Assembly: GCA_049662565.1 (NCBI GenBank)
Contig: JBATBW010000129.1
Coordinates: 1-6,464, forward strand
Length of the DNA: 6,464 nucleotides
Direction of reading: 5' to 3'
DNA from: JBATBW01 sp049662565
Lineage (GTDB): Bacteria > Bacillota_I > Bacilli_A > Erysipelotrichales > Erysipelotrichaceae
Shown here: positions 5,204-6,464 of the stretch, in pieces
Layout of the letters: each line of letters begins with the position of its first letter
Position numbering within the stretch: position 1 is the first letter of the stretch
The notes under the pieces: generated by a model
The model's database searches: none
Seen by the model: the letters and a program-made list of their open reading frames with translations, nothing else
Told to the model about the DNA's origin: nothing
Position numbers and translations under genes: made by a program

Positions 5204-5578
5204 TTCAAAATAAGCTATACAAAAGAATTATAATCTAGACTACCCAACAAATTCTCCTAACTATGGTTCGGTGCACAAGTTAGTTATTTGTATTAGTAGG
5301 AGCCACTGTAAACATTGCCTACGCCATAAAAAGCGGCGTTACAGCCCTTATCTTAATTATCCTGCTATTATTATTCAAAACTATTGGCGCACTTATAAGC
5401 CCAATAAAACGCCTTTAAACACATAAGAAAAAACTTTTGTACTTTTGCCTACTCACTTAAAGCTACTGTCCAAGCAGCCATTGGTGGCATCCCTTTAGCA
5501 TTAGGTCTAACTTTTGGTGATACTATCCTTATTGATAGTAACTATAAGAAACTTCTTACATAAAATAATACATCTTAA
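5204..5578 (+). pseudogene. Decayed 3' fragment of a second antiporter gene
   Basis: A non-functional copy of the last third of the antiporter gene at 1310-2497, matching from about 2086 to its stop. Alignment is certain from 5236 (agactacccaac) and weaker to about 5204. By hand count there are 13 differences in the ungapped 112 bases 5285-5396 versus 2151-2262; in protein terms they are mostly silent or conservative (I to V, R to K, S to T, V to I). A one-base deletion near 5280, further indels near 5406-5440, and an in-frame loss of 51 bases (2400-2450 in the intact gene, flanked by TCTTA repeats) break the frame. The 5' two thirds are gone, replaced by the transposase remnant. The changes fit a paralogue that was under selection and later decayed. 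Confidence 0.9.
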
Positions 5579-5595
5579 AAATGCATTATTTTTTT
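5564..5595 (+). terminator. Terminator after the antiporter remnant
   Basis: AATAATACAT (5564-5573) pairs with ATGCATTATT (5581-5590) with one mismatch and a 7-base loop, followed by TTTTT (5591-5595). It differs from the terminator of the intact antiporter gene, supporting an originally separate locus for the copy. Confidence 0.65.
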
Positions 5596-5620
5596 ATATC
5601 AAAAGAATATTTATTTTCAT

Positions 5621-5640
5621 TAAAACTAACAATTGTCAGT
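5621..5640 (-). terminator. Weak terminator of the response regulator gene
   Basis: On the minus strand ACTGAC (5635-5640), loop AATT, and GTTAGT (5625-5630) form a 6-bp stem with one G-U pair, followed by TTTTAATG. It begins 3 bases after the stop codon. The stem is short, so efficiency is doubtful. Confidence 0.45.
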
Positions 5641-5643
5641 AAC

Positions 5644-6429
5644 TTACAACATACCTGTCTTCTTCAAAAGTGAATTCAATGTTATTTCTGCCCAACTATA
5701 TTGTCGCATGTATTCACCTGTAAAGGTCCATATTGCTTTATTATCTCCTTTAAGGAACTGGTAATAATCACAATCAAATGTGTCTACGTTAATACTTCTA
5801 TTGTTATTTTCTTTGGACAAAATATATTCTATACCATTATCGTATAGCGTCTTTTTTAGTCGCATTACTGCTGTTCGACATAGTGAACTATCCCCTATTC
5901 CTTCCCAAATTATTGCCATTGCTTCTTCGGTTGAAACTAGACCACCGTTGTTATCTACCATTAGAGCTAATAGTTCTTTAGCTTTTTCGCTGCTGAACTC
6001 TAGTAGTTCTCCATTAATAAAAACATCAAAACTACCAAATGTTTTTATAAACACTTGTTTTTTTTGTCTAGCGGATAGTAATTTAGCTCTTTCTACTATT
6101 TCTGCTATATCTTCTTTGGTATATGGTTTAGTTAAGAAGTAATCGGCTTTTAATCTTATTGCTTCCATTGCATATTGTTCATAGGCTGTTACATATATCA
6201 AAACTAATTCAGGATATATTTTTCTTAATTCTTTTCCTAGTTCTAATCCGTTCATTTGGGGCATGTCTATATCCAATACAGCAAAATTTATAGTATTTCT
6301 TCTTGCATATTCTAATGCTTCAAATGGATTATTGAAGGAACCTACTATTTCTAAATAATTTATTTTGTCGCAATAGTTTTTAAAACTTCTTATCGCCCAT
6401 GGCTCATCATCAACAATAATTGTTTTCAT
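5644..6429 (-). CDS. Response regulator, receiver plus SARP/OmpR-type winged helix
   Basis: A 261-residue two-component response regulator. The receiver (about 1-120) has the acidic pair D7-D8, phospho-acceptor D53 in VLDIDMPQMNG, T81 of VTAYE and K101 of LTKPY, a complete active site. The second domain (about 126-220) is a winged helix of the Trans_reg_C/SARP type: FGSFDVFINGE opening strands, SSEKAKELLALMVDN, and the recognition-helix region LCRTAVMRLKKTL (183-195). A short tail with FTGEYMRQYSWAE (236-248) resembles the first part of a BTAD-like extension but stops there. The genes it controls are not evident. AAGGAG (6438-6443) is 8 bases from the ATG. The stop codon of the upstream gene, probably its histidine kinase, directly abuts this start (TAAATG), so the two are co-transcribed and probably coupled. 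Codons are T-ended, unlike the C-ended style of the antiporter gene. Confidence 0.92.
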   Translation of the reverse strand: MKTIIVDDEPWAIRSFKNYCDKINYLEIVGSFNNPFEALEYARRNTINFAVLDIDMPQMNGLELGKELRKIYPELVLIYVTAYEQYAMEAIRLKADYFLTKPYTKEDIAEIVERAKLLSARQKKQVFIKTFGSFDVFINGELLEFSSEKAKELLALMVDNNGGLVSTEEAMAIIWEGIGDSSLCRTAVMRLKKTLYDNGIEYILSKENNNRSINVDTFDCDYYQFLKGDNKAIWTFTGEYMRQYSWAEITLNSLLKKTGML

Positions 6430-6464
6430 TTATCGTTCTCCTTTAGGAATTGTTAGTGTAACAG
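6430..6464 (-). CDS. C-terminal end of probable sensor histidine kinase (partial)
   Basis: Only the last codons are in the window: VTLTIPKGER followed by TAA (6430-6432). The ending T-(V/L)-T-(L/I)-x-(I/L)-P is what the last strand of a histidine kinase ATPase domain looks like, and the gene sits immediately upstream of a response regulator, with its stop codon touching the next ATG. The identification rests mainly on this context. Confidence 0.6.
   Translation of the reverse strand, partial: VTLTIPKGER

Noticed and set aside
5780..6142. Plus-strand open frame of 120 codons within the response regulator gene
   Set aside because: Antisense shadow of a gene with a complete receiver active site.

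Overview
The window looks like chromosomal DNA from a low-GC Gram-positive bacterium (Bacillota). The grounds are AT-rich codon use, AAGGAGG-type ribosome binding sites, TTGACA/TATAAT-like promoters, a lipobox lipoprotein and intrinsic terminators. A gut lineage such as the Erysipelotrichia or Clostridia fits, but I cannot name a genus from sequence alone. The genetic code is standard: tryptophan is TGG and TGA acts as a stop.

Left part (1-1127): two minus-strand genes. A lipoprotein of unknown function (720-1070) lies upstream of a TrhA/hemolysin III-family membrane protein (13-666). A terminator sits between them and overlaps the promoter of the second gene, so they are probably separate transcription units.

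Centre-left (1150-2534): the most informative unit. A fluoride riboswitch (crcB motif) with an overlapping intrinsic terminator precedes a 395-residue cation:proton antiporter with an Asp-Asp pair in its membrane core. Fluoride should relieve termination, so the protein is probably a fluoride-stress transporter. A bidirectional terminator ends this gene and the convergent gene after it.

Centre (2536-4338): a membrane-anchored DUF4097-type beta-repeat protein on the minus strand and a divergent XRE-type regulator with a two-helix membrane tail on the plus strand. About 370 bases of gene-poor DNA separate them. That stretch may hold the tail of a decayed winged-helix (PadR-like) regulator gene just upstream of the DUF4097 gene.

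Right-centre (4339-5595): a gene graveyard. It holds several hairpins, an unrecognised minus-strand reading-frame remnant, the N-terminal part of a broken transposase, and a decayed second copy of the 3' third of the antiporter gene with its own terminator. The antiporter copy differs from the intact gene mostly by conservative replacements plus frameshifts and a 51-base deletion. This suggests a once-functional paralogue of the fluoride-controlled antiporter, later truncated, possibly during insertion-sequence activity.

Right end (5621-6464): a two-component response regulator with a receiver and a SARP/OmpR-like winged helix. It directly abuts the last codons of what is probably its histidine kinase, most of which lies outside the window.

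I did not find an entirely new system. The strongest points are the fluoride-switched antiporter with its somewhat unusual aptamer, and the decayed paralogue 2.7 kb downstream.
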